From positions 1 through 34,073 of the forward strand of contig JAJDCO010000047.1 of NCBI GenBank assembly GCA_029260795.1: DNA of 34,073 nucleotides. The letters are read 5' to 3'. The notes beneath the pieces were generated by a model. That model was given only the letters and a program-made list of their open reading frames with translations. It ran no database searches and had not been told where the DNA came from. Origin of the DNA: Planctomycetota bacterium (GTDB taxonomy: Bacteria; Planctomycetota; OFTM77). Below are positions 1 through 8,600 of the stretch, one piece after another (within the stretch, counting starts at the first letter, position 1; the number at the start of each line of letters is the position of its first letter). The position numbers were made by a program, and so were the translations under genes.

Positions 1-999
1 GAGGATCGCCTCGCGCTGAGCACGTCGCCGCTTGCGGCCGGGCGGGTGTTCGTGCAGGGCGTCCTCGAGGCGCGCGCAGGCGGCTCGATAGAGCCGTGCG
101 CGCAGGTGTTCATCGTATCCATGGGGCAGCGCGTTGTCACGTGCCTCGATCGTGGGGTAGTCGCCGGGTCGACGGCGCTGCGTATCGAGCCGCCAGGCGG
201 CCTCGCCCAATCGCGCGATGGCTTCTGACACGCCTCCGGCCAAGACCGTGTGGCTCGCTATTCCGCTCTCGCGGCGGAGCGCTCCGATGCCGCGCTCGGC
301 CCAGGCATTGTGCTGGGGCGTGCGCGGCAGGGTCTTGAGGTGGAGCACCTGGTGGCGCTCGAGGTAGTCCGCGACGGCCTCATTGCAATACGCGGGGCCA
401 TTGTCGCTGGAGAGCACGAGGGGCAATCGTCCGCGCACGCGGCGCGTCGCCTCGAGCTGGGCGATCACCGTGTCCCCGCTCACCTCGGAGCCGATCGACA
501 GCGAGAGCGTGCGGCGCGCTCCGGCGTCGCGGAGCACGTCGGCCATCACGGGCTCACCGCCGTCTCGCCGACCGGCCTGCATCGCGTCCTGCGACCACAG
601 GACATCGCGAGCCGGGATCTCGATCGTTTGACGCAGCCCGCCGCGCAGCAGCCGCAGGCGAGTGCGGTTGCGCTTCTTCCAGAGCGCCAGGCAGCGTTGG
701 GCGAGCGCCACCGAGACCGCCCCTTCGAGCGCGGCAGCGATCGGGCGCCAGCCGGCGGTGCGACCTTGGCGCCGCATCTCCCGGCGCACTTTTCGAAGCG
801 CCGAGCGGACGACGGGTGCCGGGGTGGCGGGCCGCCCCGGGCGAGCCCTCTCGGGCTCGCTCGAAGCGTCGCGCTGGGTCCAATTGTGCAGCGTGTGCTC
901 GGTCACTTTGAGGACCCAGGCGATTCGGGCGAGCTCACCCCTTGGGAGTCGAGCTTGCTTCTCCTCCGCGAGCCACGTCCCCAGCCGAATCCGATCCAG
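1..999 (-). CDS. rve-type (DDE) transposase, runs off the left edge, start unresolved
   Basis: The minus-strand frame is open from position 1086 down to 1 and continues outside the window. From about 999 it reads like a real protein. An N-terminal helix-turn-helix region (GTWLAEEKQARLPRGELAR, then VLKVTEHTLHNW) is followed by an integrase core with WSQDAM, SSDNGPAYCNEAV and HNAWAERGIGALRRE, which fit the first D, second D and E of a DDE enzyme. The role is cutting and joining the element's ends. There is no ATG, GTG or TTG between the upstream stop (1087-1089) and the HTH region. The first usual start would be GTG at 906, which would remove most of the HTH. The CTG at 999 is only a placeholder start. 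Expression probably depends on a frameshift from the preceding gene (935-1684), which overlaps it, or on a rare start. The family is not identified with certainty; it resembles IS3/IS481-type integrase cores. Confidence 0.7.
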   Translation of the reverse strand, partial: MDRIRLGTWLAEEKQARLPRGELARIAWVLKVTEHTLHNWTQRDASSEPERARPGRPATPAPVVRSALRKVRREMRRQGRTAGWRPIAAALEGAVSVALAQRCLALWKKRNRTRLRLLRGGLRQTIEIPARDVLWSQDAMQAGRRDGGEPVMADVLRDAGARRTLSLSIGSEVSGDTVIAQLEATRRVRGRLPLVLSSDNGPAYCNEAVADYLERHQVLHLKTLPRTPQHNAWAERGIGALRRESGIASHTVLAGGVSEAIARLGEAAWRLDTQRRRPGDYPTIEARDNALPHGYDEHLRARLYRAACARLEDALHEHPPGRKRRRAQREAIL

Positions 1000-3353
1000 C
1001 GGTGGAGGGTGCGCCCGAGGGTCCCTCTTTTTTCCCCCGAGCCCGCTTCGCGAGCTTCTTCGGACTCTTCTTTCGAGGCTCGTCCGTCACTCCGGGAGGC
1101 GAGAGCTCCCGCGCTAGCGGCAGGTCCCGGAGCAGCCGCACCAGGCTCTCGGTCCGCGTCAGCTTGTCCTCGAGCTCTCGCACTTGCTTGCGCAGCGCCA
1201 AAAGCTCCCGGCTCTCGTCCGATCTCGGCATGGGGTCCCCTCCGCGCCACTTCGGTTGTTCGAGCAGGCCCGCCAGCATACCCGAGAGCGCCATCTGCGA
1301 CAGCTGCCAGATCCTCAGGACCGGCAGCGAGAGCTTCTCGGCCGCCTGCTGCTTGGAGATCCTCCCCAGCCAGTACTCGAGCATCACCACGCACCGCCGG
1401 TGCGCCCGGTTCTGCTGCTCGGGGCTCGCCGTCTTCCACAGCGCCCGCACTGGCGCCGCGAAGCGCTGGGGCGGCTTGAAGACCACCCGCTTCTTCCCCC
1501 GCCGCGTCCGACGCTTCTTCGCGGGCGACGGGCTCGCCTCGCTCGCCGGGTCGCTCGGGCTCTCGATCGGACTCACGTCGTTCGCCGGAGGGGAGGTCTC
1601 GCTTGGGCTCGTCGTCTCGCTCGCCGGAGTCGGGCTGATCGTCGTCTCGCTTCGCGTCGTTTCCATCTTCGCTTCGAGGTCCATCCTCGTCTCCTTGAGG
1701 GGCGCCTCCGGCGCCAGAAAAAGGCGGATCCTCGGCCGCATCGTTCACTCGCTCCTGCGCTGCGGGGATCCCCAGCTCGTCGAGGCGCAGCTCTTGGCGC
1801 CCCCCGTCGGGCGTCTGGATCACCACGCGTCCTTTCTCGCCGTGCAGGGAGACCTGCTGATCTCCGACCTGCCCGAAGAGGAAGAGCGGACGCTGCACGC
1901 CTTCGCCGACCGCTCGCTCGATCTCGTTCGCCGACATCTGCTTTTCGAGCGTCTCGCGCAATGCCGACTCCGCTCCAAAGAAGCGATCGGCCGGCACCAA
2001 TCCATCGATGCCCTGGTGCGGACGAAAATGGTTGTAATGGGCGATGAAGTGAGAGAGCCGCTCCTGCGCCTCGCTCAGATCATTCGGCCGTGCTCGGTCC
2101 CAAAACTCCTTCTGCACCGTCGACCAGAAGCGCTCCGTCTTGCCCACCGTCTGCGGGTGATGCGTGCGCGCGACCACGTGCTGGATCCCTTCGCGCGCGA
2201 GCAGCTTCTGGAAGCCGCTCTTGCCCCGCCAGGCGAAGTACTGGCGGCCCTGGTCGGTCAGGACTTCCTTCGGTTTGCCAAAGCGCGCGATGCCCTCGAG
2301 CAAGGCGTCGACCACCAGGTCTTGGCGCTGGTGCACCCGGAGCCCGTGGCTGACGATGTACCGGCTGCAGTCGTCCAAGAAGACCGTCAAGTACACGCGC
2401 AGCCTCGGCCGCGGCAAGACGAAGCTCGTGATGTCGCTCTGCCACAATTCGCCGGGATGCGCCCGCTCGAAGCGCCGGGGCTTCGGCCGAGCGCGGACCG
2501 CGCGCCGAGACGGCACGGGCTGCGGCTCGATGCCCGCCTCGTCGAGCACCTTGCGCACCGTGCCCATGCTCACCTCGATGCCCGAGAAGCGCTTCAAAAA
2601 GTCGCGCACCTTCCTCAGGCCGAAGTGATCGAAGCGCTCGCGCGTCCGCACGATCTCTTGGCGCACCGCCGGCGAGATGCCGCGAGCGGGCGGAGAAGAA
2701 GAAGAGAAAGGCAGCTCATAGGGGGAAGAGGTCTTTCGTGACGGCGGCGGCGAGACGCCCCGCTCGGCGCGCGCCTCGCCGCTGAGCGGACAAGAGGCGG
2801 CTTCATCGGCGGCGGGAGAACGAAAGCCGGCGTCGCGCTCGGACGCGGCGGGCGCGTGCAATCCTGCGCGGGTGCCGGTGCTGGCGTCGGCGGCGGCGCC
2901 CGGCTCGAGTCCGCGCGGTCCCTGTGCGCCGTAACGCTCGAGCCAGTGCCGCAGCGTCCGCGGATTGATCCCCCACACGCGGCAGAACTCCTTGCGCGTC
3001 CGCCCCGACGCGATGAACGCCTCGACGGCCTCACGCCGCTGCTCGGGCGTGTAGCGCTTCGGCGCGATCACTCGGCGCGTATTGCGCGGATTCGCCTTCG
3101 GCTCGAGCGCCGACGCTCCGCCCCGCGCAAAGTCCCGGCGCCACTTGCACAGGCTCGCCGTCGAGACCTCCGCGCGCCGGCAGAAGCCCTCGAGCGTCTC
3201 CCCGCTCGCCGAGAACGCCTCGAGCAGCCTCTGCTTCTCCTCCGGCGAGTAGCGTTTCGACGACGCTCCCCGCCGTCGCGGCTTTCGCAGCTCGGGCGGC
3301 CCAGGTGGCTGGCCCGACGCCAAACGCTCACGATCCGATCCCTTGGGCTCCAT
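903..3353 (-). CDS. IS481-like DDE transposase with two HTH domains
   Basis: This frame has 816 codons starting at ATG 3353. Residues ~30-80 and ~97-150 are two tandem helix-turn-helix domains. The integrase core spans ~295-460, with D307 (WQSDITSF), D367 (VLTDQGRQYF) and E407 (GKTERFW). After it comes the block HGEKGRVVIQTPDGGRQEL seen in IS481-type proteins. It would catalyse transposition of the element. Recognisable sequence ends near residue 538. The last ~275 codons are low-complexity Glu/Arg/Ala/Gly and lie on top of the next gene in another frame, so they may be unread or unconserved. Usual IS481 transposases are much shorter (about 300-400 residues). It lies upstream of and overlaps the HTH/coiled-coil gene. 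An inverted-repeat pair at 3447-3472, upstream of the start, may mark the element's end. Confidence 0.8.
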   Translation of the reverse strand: MEPKGSDRERLASGQPPGPPELRKPRRRGASSKRYSPEEKQRLLEAFSASGETLEGFCRRAEVSTASLCKWRRDFARGGASALEPKANPRNTRRVIAPKRYTPEQRREAVEAFIASGRTRKEFCRVWGINPRTLRHWLERYGAQGPRGLEPGAAADASTGTRAGLHAPAASERDAGFRSPAADEAASCPLSGEARAERGVSPPPSRKTSSPYELPFSSSSPPARGISPAVRQEIVRTRERFDHFGLRKVRDFLKRFSGIEVSMGTVRKVLDEAGIEPQPVPSRRAVRARPKPRRFERAHPGELWQSDITSFVLPRPRLRVYLTVFLDDCSRYIVSHGLRVHQRQDLVVDALLEGIARFGKPKEVLTDQGRQYFAWRGKSGFQKLLAREGIQHVVARTHHPQTVGKTERFWSTVQKEFWDRARPNDLSEAQERLSHFIAHYNHFRPHQGIDGLVPADRFFGAESALRETLEKQMSANEIERAVGEGVQRPLFLFGQVGDQQVSLHGEKGRVVIQTPDGGRQELRLDELGIPAAQERVNDAAEDPPFSGAGGAPQGDEDGPRSEDGNDAKRDDDQPDSGERDDEPKRDLPSGERRESDREPERPGERGEPVAREEASDAAGEEAGGLQAAPALRGASAGAVEDGEPRAAEPGAPAVRGDARVLAGEDLQAAGGREALAAGPEDLAAVADGALGYAGGPARTTEVARRGPHAEIGREPGAFGAAQASARARGQADADREPGAAAPGPAASAGALASRSDGRASKEESEEAREAGSGEKRGTLGRTLHRWIGFGWGRGSRRRSKLDSQGVSSPESPGSSK
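935..1684 (-). CDS. IS-encoded HTH/coiled-coil accessory protein
   Basis: This 249-residue protein starts at an ATG with AAGGAG 6 nt upstream; an earlier in-frame ATG at 1741 has no such site. The first ~60 residues are Ser/Thr/Pro/Glu-rich and probably disordered. A basic stretch (KKRRTRRGKKR) follows, then a helical region (MLEYWLGRISKQQAAEKLSL) that looks like a helix-turn-helix. After that comes a leucine-zipper-like coiled coil (LRKQVRELEDKLTRTESL) and a Lys-rich tail. The HTH plus zipper layout recalls the orfA of two-frame insertion sequences, and it lies directly before the rve transposase, as orfA would. A run of six A (T at 1028-1033 on the plus strand) is near the end. Loss of one A would fuse this frame to the rve frame. 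It lies wholly inside the long open frame of the upstream transposase. The DNA-binding role is inferred. Confidence 0.65.
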   Translation of the reverse strand: MDLEAKMETTRSETTISPTPASETTSPSETSPPANDVSPIESPSDPASEASPSPAKKRRTRRGKKRVVFKPPQRFAAPVRALWKTASPEQQNRAHRRCVVMLEYWLGRISKQQAAEKLSLPVLRIWQLSQMALSGMLAGLLEQPKWRGGDPMPRSDESRELLALRKQVRELEDKLTRTESLVRLLRDLPLARELSPPGVTDEPRKKSPKKLAKRARGKKEGPSGAPSTAGSDSAGDVARGGEASSTPKG

Positions 3354-3446
3354 CGATCCTCCTTCCGCTCGGACTGATTCCGAGCGATGGGAGGCGACTC
3401 AGCACGCCCCGTGAGGGATCCTCAAACCGGAAAGAGTTTCCTTACA

Positions 3447-3472
3447 CCTGACAATCCCGGCTGAATGTCAGG
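3447..3472. repeat. Inverted repeat CCTGACA...TGTCAGG, possible IS terminus
   Basis: CCTGACA at 3447-3453 and TGTCAGG at 3466-3472 form a perfect 7-bp inverted pair with a 12-nt spacer. The pair sits 94 nt upstream of the transposase start. A position between the transposase and the divergent broken gene at 3512 fits an element end or a transposase-binding operator. The other end lies outside the window, so this cannot be settled here. Confidence 0.35.
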
Positions 3473-3511
3473 ATTCCTCCTAGGCTGGCTTTCGAGAGGA
3501 GGAATTCTAAC

Positions 3512-3650
3512 ATATCTGAGCGTACGAGGTTTCGAGCCGAGGATCTCGAAAGGGTGCTGCAGGAGCGCAAGATCGCCACGATGGACGAGCTGAAGGAAGC
3601 TCTCGGGACCCAGGCGGACTTGACGGTGTTCCGGAAGCTGAAGCAGCTAG
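3512..3650 (+). pseudogene. 5' remnant of a small conserved gene (wHTH-like N-terminus)
   Basis: AGGAGG at 3497-3502 lies 9 nt before an in-frame ATA (3512) where ATG would be expected. The frame then reads SERTRFRAEDLERVLQERK and KEALGTQADLTVFRKLKQL. From memory this is the start of a conserved protein of several hundred residues in planctomycete-like genomes, continuing with a GYRTSYSHRGRYYTL-like stretch. Here, right after LKQL (about 3650), the frame passes into unrelated sequence antisense to the rRNA methyltransferase gene. It therefore looks truncated, and its start codon also appears mutated. An in-frame ATG exists only at 3584, within the remnant. It is divergent from the transposase genes and may have been part of, or broken by, that element. 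Function unknown. Confidence 0.55.
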
Positions 3651-3711
3651 AAGAGGGGTGTTATTCTTGCGCCGGCCCTAAGTTGCCCAGGCCTACAGGC
3701 CGCCGACTCCG

Positions 3712-5031
3712 TCAGTCCCTGCGAGGACCGGGTCGGCCCTTGCCTTTGGGCGGACCCGAGCGGCCTCGGCCGGGGCGGAAGTCGGGATGGGACTGGTTGC
3801 CAGGGCCCGAGCCTTCGGGGCCCACCACGAGGAAGGCAGACTTCAAGTAGCGGCCTTCGGGATGCGCCAGCGTGAAGGGGTGATCGGGCGCCGCGCCGGC
3901 GATCGCCAGGACGCGTACCTCGCGGCGAGTGTCCAAGGCCGCGTCGCGAATCACGCCGAGGAACGTCTCCTCATCCAGGAGCCCCGAGCACGAGTGCGTC
4001 CCCACGATCCCCCCGGGCTTCACGGCCGAGAGGGCCAGGCGGTTGAGATCGCGGTAGCGGAAGAGCGCCGCGGCGAGTCCGGCGCGATCGCGCACCCACT
4101 TGGCCGGATCGACATTGATGACGTCGGGGCGCTCGTCGGCGGGTTTGGCTGCCAGAGCTCGCAGCGCGTCGAAGACGTCGCCGGACTCGAAGGTCACGTC
4201 CAAGCCGTTGCGCTCGGCGTTCCCCCGGGCCACTTCGATCGCCTGCTCGTCGAGATCGACGGCCCGCACCGAGGTCGCGCCGCCCGCCTTCGCGGCCAGG
4301 GCGAAGCCGCCGGTGTAAGTCATCCCGTCGAAGACACTCCGGTCGCGGGCCCAGTGGGCGAGGCGCGCCCGGTTGTCGCGTTGATCGAGGAAGAAGCCCG
4401 TCTTGTGCCCCTTGGCCGGATCGACGCGGAACTTCAGCCCATTCTCGATCACCTCGACTTCGCCTTTCGAGACCGGCTCGGGAATCGTGAAGCCATCCAT
4501 CCGAGACGTCTTCAGGTCGGTGCGAATGATGCAGTGTCGGATATCCAACGACTCGCGGAGCACCTCCTCGACCCAATCGATGCGGCGCCACCAGCCCAGG
4601 CTGAAGACGGAAACCGACGCGATGTGCTCGTAGCGATCGATGACGAGACCCGGCACGCCATCGCCTTCGCCATGGCAGATCCGCCAGGCATTGGTGATCT
4701 CTGGCAACCGCAGCACATCGCGACGCAGCGACTCGGCATTCAGCAACCGCTCGCGGAGCCACTCGCGATCGGGCATGCGCTCGGCCTCGAACGTCAGGAC
4801 GCGGAGCGCGATCTGCGACTGGCCGTGCCACAGGCCAAAGCCGCAGGAGCGCCCTTCCTTCGTTCGAATGCGAACCAAGTCGCCGTCTTGCGGATGGCCT
4901 TCGGTGCGGAGCACGCGCTTGGAAAACACCGACGGATGCACGGGCGGGCCACCGCGAAGCACGACGCTCGGAACGCGTTGGCCGGGAGCTCCACTGCCCT
5001 TGGACTCATCGGGATAGAGCCGGCTTCTCAT
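3712..5031 (-). CDS. RlmI-like class I SAM-dependent rRNA methyltransferase
   Basis: A 439-residue protein of the RlmI/RlmK-type 23S rRNA (cytosine-C5) methyltransferase family, acting on ribosomes in the cytoplasm. An N-terminal PUA-like domain spans ~20-95 and a Rossmann domain ~190-400. The SAM-binding motif is YTGGFALAAKAGGA near 239-252 and the acidic loop is AVDLDEQA. The family's DPP catalytic-loop motif reads DPA here (308-310, NVDPAKWVRDR). The Cys of THSCSGLL (C348) is kept; it matches the family's catalytic cysteine. The last ~35 residues are a Gly/Pro/Arg tail that may help RNA binding. The start was chosen at ATG 5031 because homology begins there and its ATGA overlaps the stop of the upstream RidA-like gene, which indicates translational coupling. 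The exact target base is not inferable, so I give no symbol. Confidence 0.85.
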   Translation of the reverse strand: MRSRLYPDESKGSGAPGQRVPSVVLRGGPPVHPSVFSKRVLRTEGHPQDGDLVRIRTKEGRSCGFGLWHGQSQIALRVLTFEAERMPDREWLRERLLNAESLRRDVLRLPEITNAWRICHGEGDGVPGLVIDRYEHIASVSVFSLGWWRRIDWVEEVLRESLDIRHCIIRTDLKTSRMDGFTIPEPVSKGEVEVIENGLKFRVDPAKGHKTGFFLDQRDNRARLAHWARDRSVFDGMTYTGGFALAAKAGGATSVRAVDLDEQAIEVARGNAERNGLDVTFESGDVFDALRALAAKPADERPDVINVDPAKWVRDRAGLAAALFRYRDLNRLALSAVKPGGIVGTHSCSGLLDEETFLGVIRDAALDTRREVRVLAIAGAAPDHPFTLAHPEGRYLKSAFLVVGPEGSGPGNQSHPDFRPGRGRSGPPKGKGRPGPRRD

Positions 5032-5435
5032 AGGACTGCCGTCGCTTCGATCTCGACCAAAGCGTCGGGCTCGAGGAGATCCTTCACCTCCAGGAGTGCC
5101 ATCGCCGGGAAGTGCTTGCCGATGACGGCGCGATAACGCTGGCCCACCTCGACCAGACTGGCGAGGTACTGCTGCTTGTCCGTGACGAAGATCGTCAGCC
5201 GACCGATGTCCATCGCTGCGCCACCGGCCTCCTCGATGACCGCGAGGATGTTGCGCAGCGCTTGCTCGAACTGAGCCACGAATCCGCCCGGGACGAGCCG
5301 CTCCTCGGCGTCCCATCCGACCTGCCCCGCGACGAACAGAAGTCGTCCTCCGGCCGGCGCCAAGAGCCCGTGGTTGAACCCCTTGGGGCGAGCGAGGCCG
5401 TCGGGATTGACGATCGTGAAAGGCTCGTGAGGCAT
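5028..5435 (-). CDS. RidA/YjgF/UK114-family protein
   Basis: A 135-residue protein, the usual family length. RidA-family members form trimers; canonical RidA hydrolyses reactive enamine/imine intermediates. Family features seen are the LLFVAGQVGWD strand near the start, QALRNILAVIEEAGG in the helix, TIFVTDKQQY, and the C-terminal VEIEATAVL. The arginine that canonical RidA uses for imine hydrolysis, which normally precedes the EV strand, appears replaced (FPAMALLEV). This copy may therefore belong to a non-deaminase subgroup. The stop overlaps the start of the rRNA methyltransferase by 4 nt, so the two are probably one transcript. The pairing gives no clear functional link. Confidence 0.85.
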   Translation of the reverse strand: MPHEPFTIVNPDGLARPKGFNHGLLAPAGGRLLFVAGQVGWDAEERLVPGGFVAQFEQALRNILAVIEEAGGAAMDIGRLTIFVTDKQQYLASLVEVGQRYRAVIGKHFPAMALLEVKDLLEPDALVEIEATAVL

Positions 5436-5640
5436 GATCTCGTCTCGATGGGCGGAGCGATGAAGGTACCGAAGTCGTGCAGGATACCACCTCCGAGGTC
5501 CTGCTTCACGAAGGCCCAGCCGAAGCGGCTGAGGCGTGGCCAGGCCGCGGTCAGTGAGGGGAATCGCCCGCCTCCGCGACAGCGGGGAGGGGAAGGCCTC
5601 CTACCGGGCCTCTTCCTGACGCTCTGCCATCGGGGATCGG

Positions 5641-8600
5641 CTACCAATACAGTCCGAGATGACGCCGACGGAGGTCATTCCAGCGATCGTCCTCGGGTGC
5701 GGTCAGGATCTCGGCCACGGCTTGGCGAGCTGCCAGATCGTCTCCGTCCTTCGAGGATTGCTCGAGTGACTCCAGGGCCCAGTGGGGATCGATGATCGTG
5801 CGCGCTTCGAGAATCCGCCGCGCCAATCCAGGCTCGTCCTGCCACAGGCCCGCTCGCTCGACTGCCGCCTTCAAGAGGGCTCTCGCCAAGTCTCGGTCGA
5901 AGCGCGCCGCAAAGAGCGCCAGGCTGACCTCCTCCTCCAATCGCGCGACTTCACCGCCCAAGAGCTCGGGCCACGGCTGCGGTCGGCGCAGTGCCAGCGA
6001 CCGTCGCATCAGCTCGGGGAGACGCTCTGGAGAAATGCTCTCGACCACCGGGAGGATTGAGAAGCCGATGGCCGCTGCAGGCACGCGGGCAATCTGCCCG
6101 GACATGCTCGGAACCCTTTCGAGCTCCTCGAAGGCTTCGTTGATCAGCGAGGCGGCTCGTGCGCTCGAGAACGGACGCACGGCATCGGCGCAGACCGCGA
6201 GAGCGCTGGCGCGCTGCCCGAGATCGCCGAGACCTTCGATCAATCGCCGCGTGCGCACCAGATCCGTGGGAGCCATCGCACGACAGATCTCACCGATCCA
6301 ACGAGAGCGCTGACCATCCGACGAAAGCGCGCGGAAGATCCGCTCGGCATCCCCGAGATGATCGGCCGCGATCGCCACTGCCATCCCACCCAGATGCGCG
6401 TCGGCCTGGCGGCCGCGTTCTCCCAAGAGCCCGAGCGCCGCTTCGAGATCGGTGCGCGCCAGGTGGCTGGCGAAAGCACCCCGTGCGTAGGTGGTGAAGT
6501 CACCGGGCGCGAGCAGCTTCGCTTGTCGCTGCCCCTCGTTCATCAGCTCGCGGGAATGCTCATGCTCACCGATTTGCCACCACTCCTGTGCGATCACACC
6601 GGTTCGCAGCAATCGGAACGAAGGGTCGTCGACGCCCGGGAGGAGCGCTTCGGCTTGGGTGAGGAGGTCTTTGCGCGCATCCTTCGCATCGATCGGCAAC
6701 GCCTTGGCGGCCGCGACGTATCCGGCCGTCTTCCACAGCGGCAGCTCGACGGCCGCGAGCAGGCGATGGGCCTCGTCCGGTCGCTCGGCGAGCCAGTGAC
6801 GGGCGAGGGCGATGCGGAGAAAGTCGCGTTGCTGCGGTCCCGGAAGAGCCTCGCCCTCGATCAGCTCGAGGACTCGCTCGGGTGCGACCCGCGCCATGAG
6901 CTCGAAGGTTCTCAAATGGAAGGGCTCGTGCGGCGCTGCGAGGGAGGACTCCCAGATCGGTTCGAGGAGCCGCGGGACGAGCTCGCGGGCGAGCGAAAGG
7001 TCGAGCGCGCTCGATGCGCGAGGCGCCTGACTCTTCGGAAGCACCAGCTGGACTCGCCCGCCTTCCGCCAATCCGAACGTAAAGGTCTTGCCCTCGGCGA
7101 ACACGAAGCCGGAGTCGGATCGGAATCCACCGAGCTCGAACTCGCCCTGCTCGCCGCTGCGGGCGTGCTGCGGACGCGGACCATCGCCGGCCTGTGTCAA
7201 TGTGACTCCCGCGACCGGCTGGCCGCTGGCATCCACCACTCGTCCGCGCACTGACGCGTTGGCCGGAAGCTCCAGCTCTTGCGGGGTGGCGAGATCCGTG
7301 CCGGCGATCCAACCACTCACGAACGGCGCTTCACCCGGCGGCGTGATCACGATGCGATAGTCCCGATCGGCTGACAGCCAGCGCGCCCAGGCAAATCGGC
7401 CCCAAGCATCGGTCGCGCTCGTCTCGTCGGTCGACACGTCCGCGAATCGATAGGCGCGGTGGTCATCGACGCTGTCGACGGGGCGCGTCCAGACCTCGAC
7501 CGAAGCTCGGATCACCGCTTGGCCGTCCGCCCGTCGGGCGAGACCCGTCAGCCCATAGCGCAGCGTGGGGCTCGCGATCAGGATGGGTCGGCCGGCCGCC
7601 CCGACGCGCCAGGTCAGCGGCTCAGCCGACTCCGCGGCTCGGTGCATGGTTCGCAGGCGGATGGATTGTCCACCCGAGAGGCCGGACACCACGAATCCGC
7701 CGCGAGCATCGGTTCGAACCGCGGCCGCGCGAGGGAACTCGTTGCCTTCCGGCGTCGTCACTTCCCAGATCGCCGTCACCCAGGCGTCCGCCACCGGATC
7801 TCCCCGCGGATCGACGACTTGGCCACTGATGATGCGGCCTCGATCGAGCACGAGAGGCTCGATCACTTGCTCGGGGTCCTCGGTCACCTCGATCACTCGC
7901 CGCGTGTTGACACCCAGATCCAAGAATGCGCGGCTCGGCGGCTGGACGCCGAGCGCGATCCGACCCGGAAGGGTCTCGAGCTGCCAGCGTCCCTCGGCAT
8001 CCGAGATCGCCTCGACCGGGTCTGCTTCGAGCATGAGCCGCGCATGCGCGACCGGGCGGCGGGAGGCTCCGTCGAGCACCTGGCCCGACAAGCGGACGGT
8101 CGATCGCAGCGGAACATTCAGATCCCGCGTCTCACCTTCGGCGAGGAGGCCGAACGGTTGTGCTCGCACTCCCGAGGGCTGCTCGCTGGTCGGCTGCACC
8201 TCGATGGTCAGCTCACCCGCCGCCAGCGCGTCGACGATGAACTGCCCTTCATCGTCGGTCACGACCTCGAGCCAGCCACCAGCTGCGCCACCGTCGGCCG
8301 TCGTCTCACACCGCACGCGGCGTCGCGCGACGGTCGAGGCTTCCTCGGCCAGCAATCGGCCGCGAACGCGACCGGTCGGTAGCAACGTCGTGCTCCCCAC
8401 CTGCTCTCGGGGGTCTCTCTCACGCCATTGCTGTCCGAAACGCGCCGACGTAATCGTGAAGCCCGTCCACGCCTCGGGCGCAATTCGCTCGAGCCAGAAA
8501 GTGCCGGTCTCGTCGGTCACCTTCAGCAAGGACTGGCTCAGCACCTCGGGAAGCCGGTGGCTTCGCGATCCGAGCGCGCGCGGAGCAACCTGGGCGTTCT

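Noticed and set aside
942..2741. Plus-strand open frame of 599 codons opposite the transposase genes
   Set aside because: It is antisense to DDE motifs on the other strand and its composition is typical of GC-driven shadow frames.
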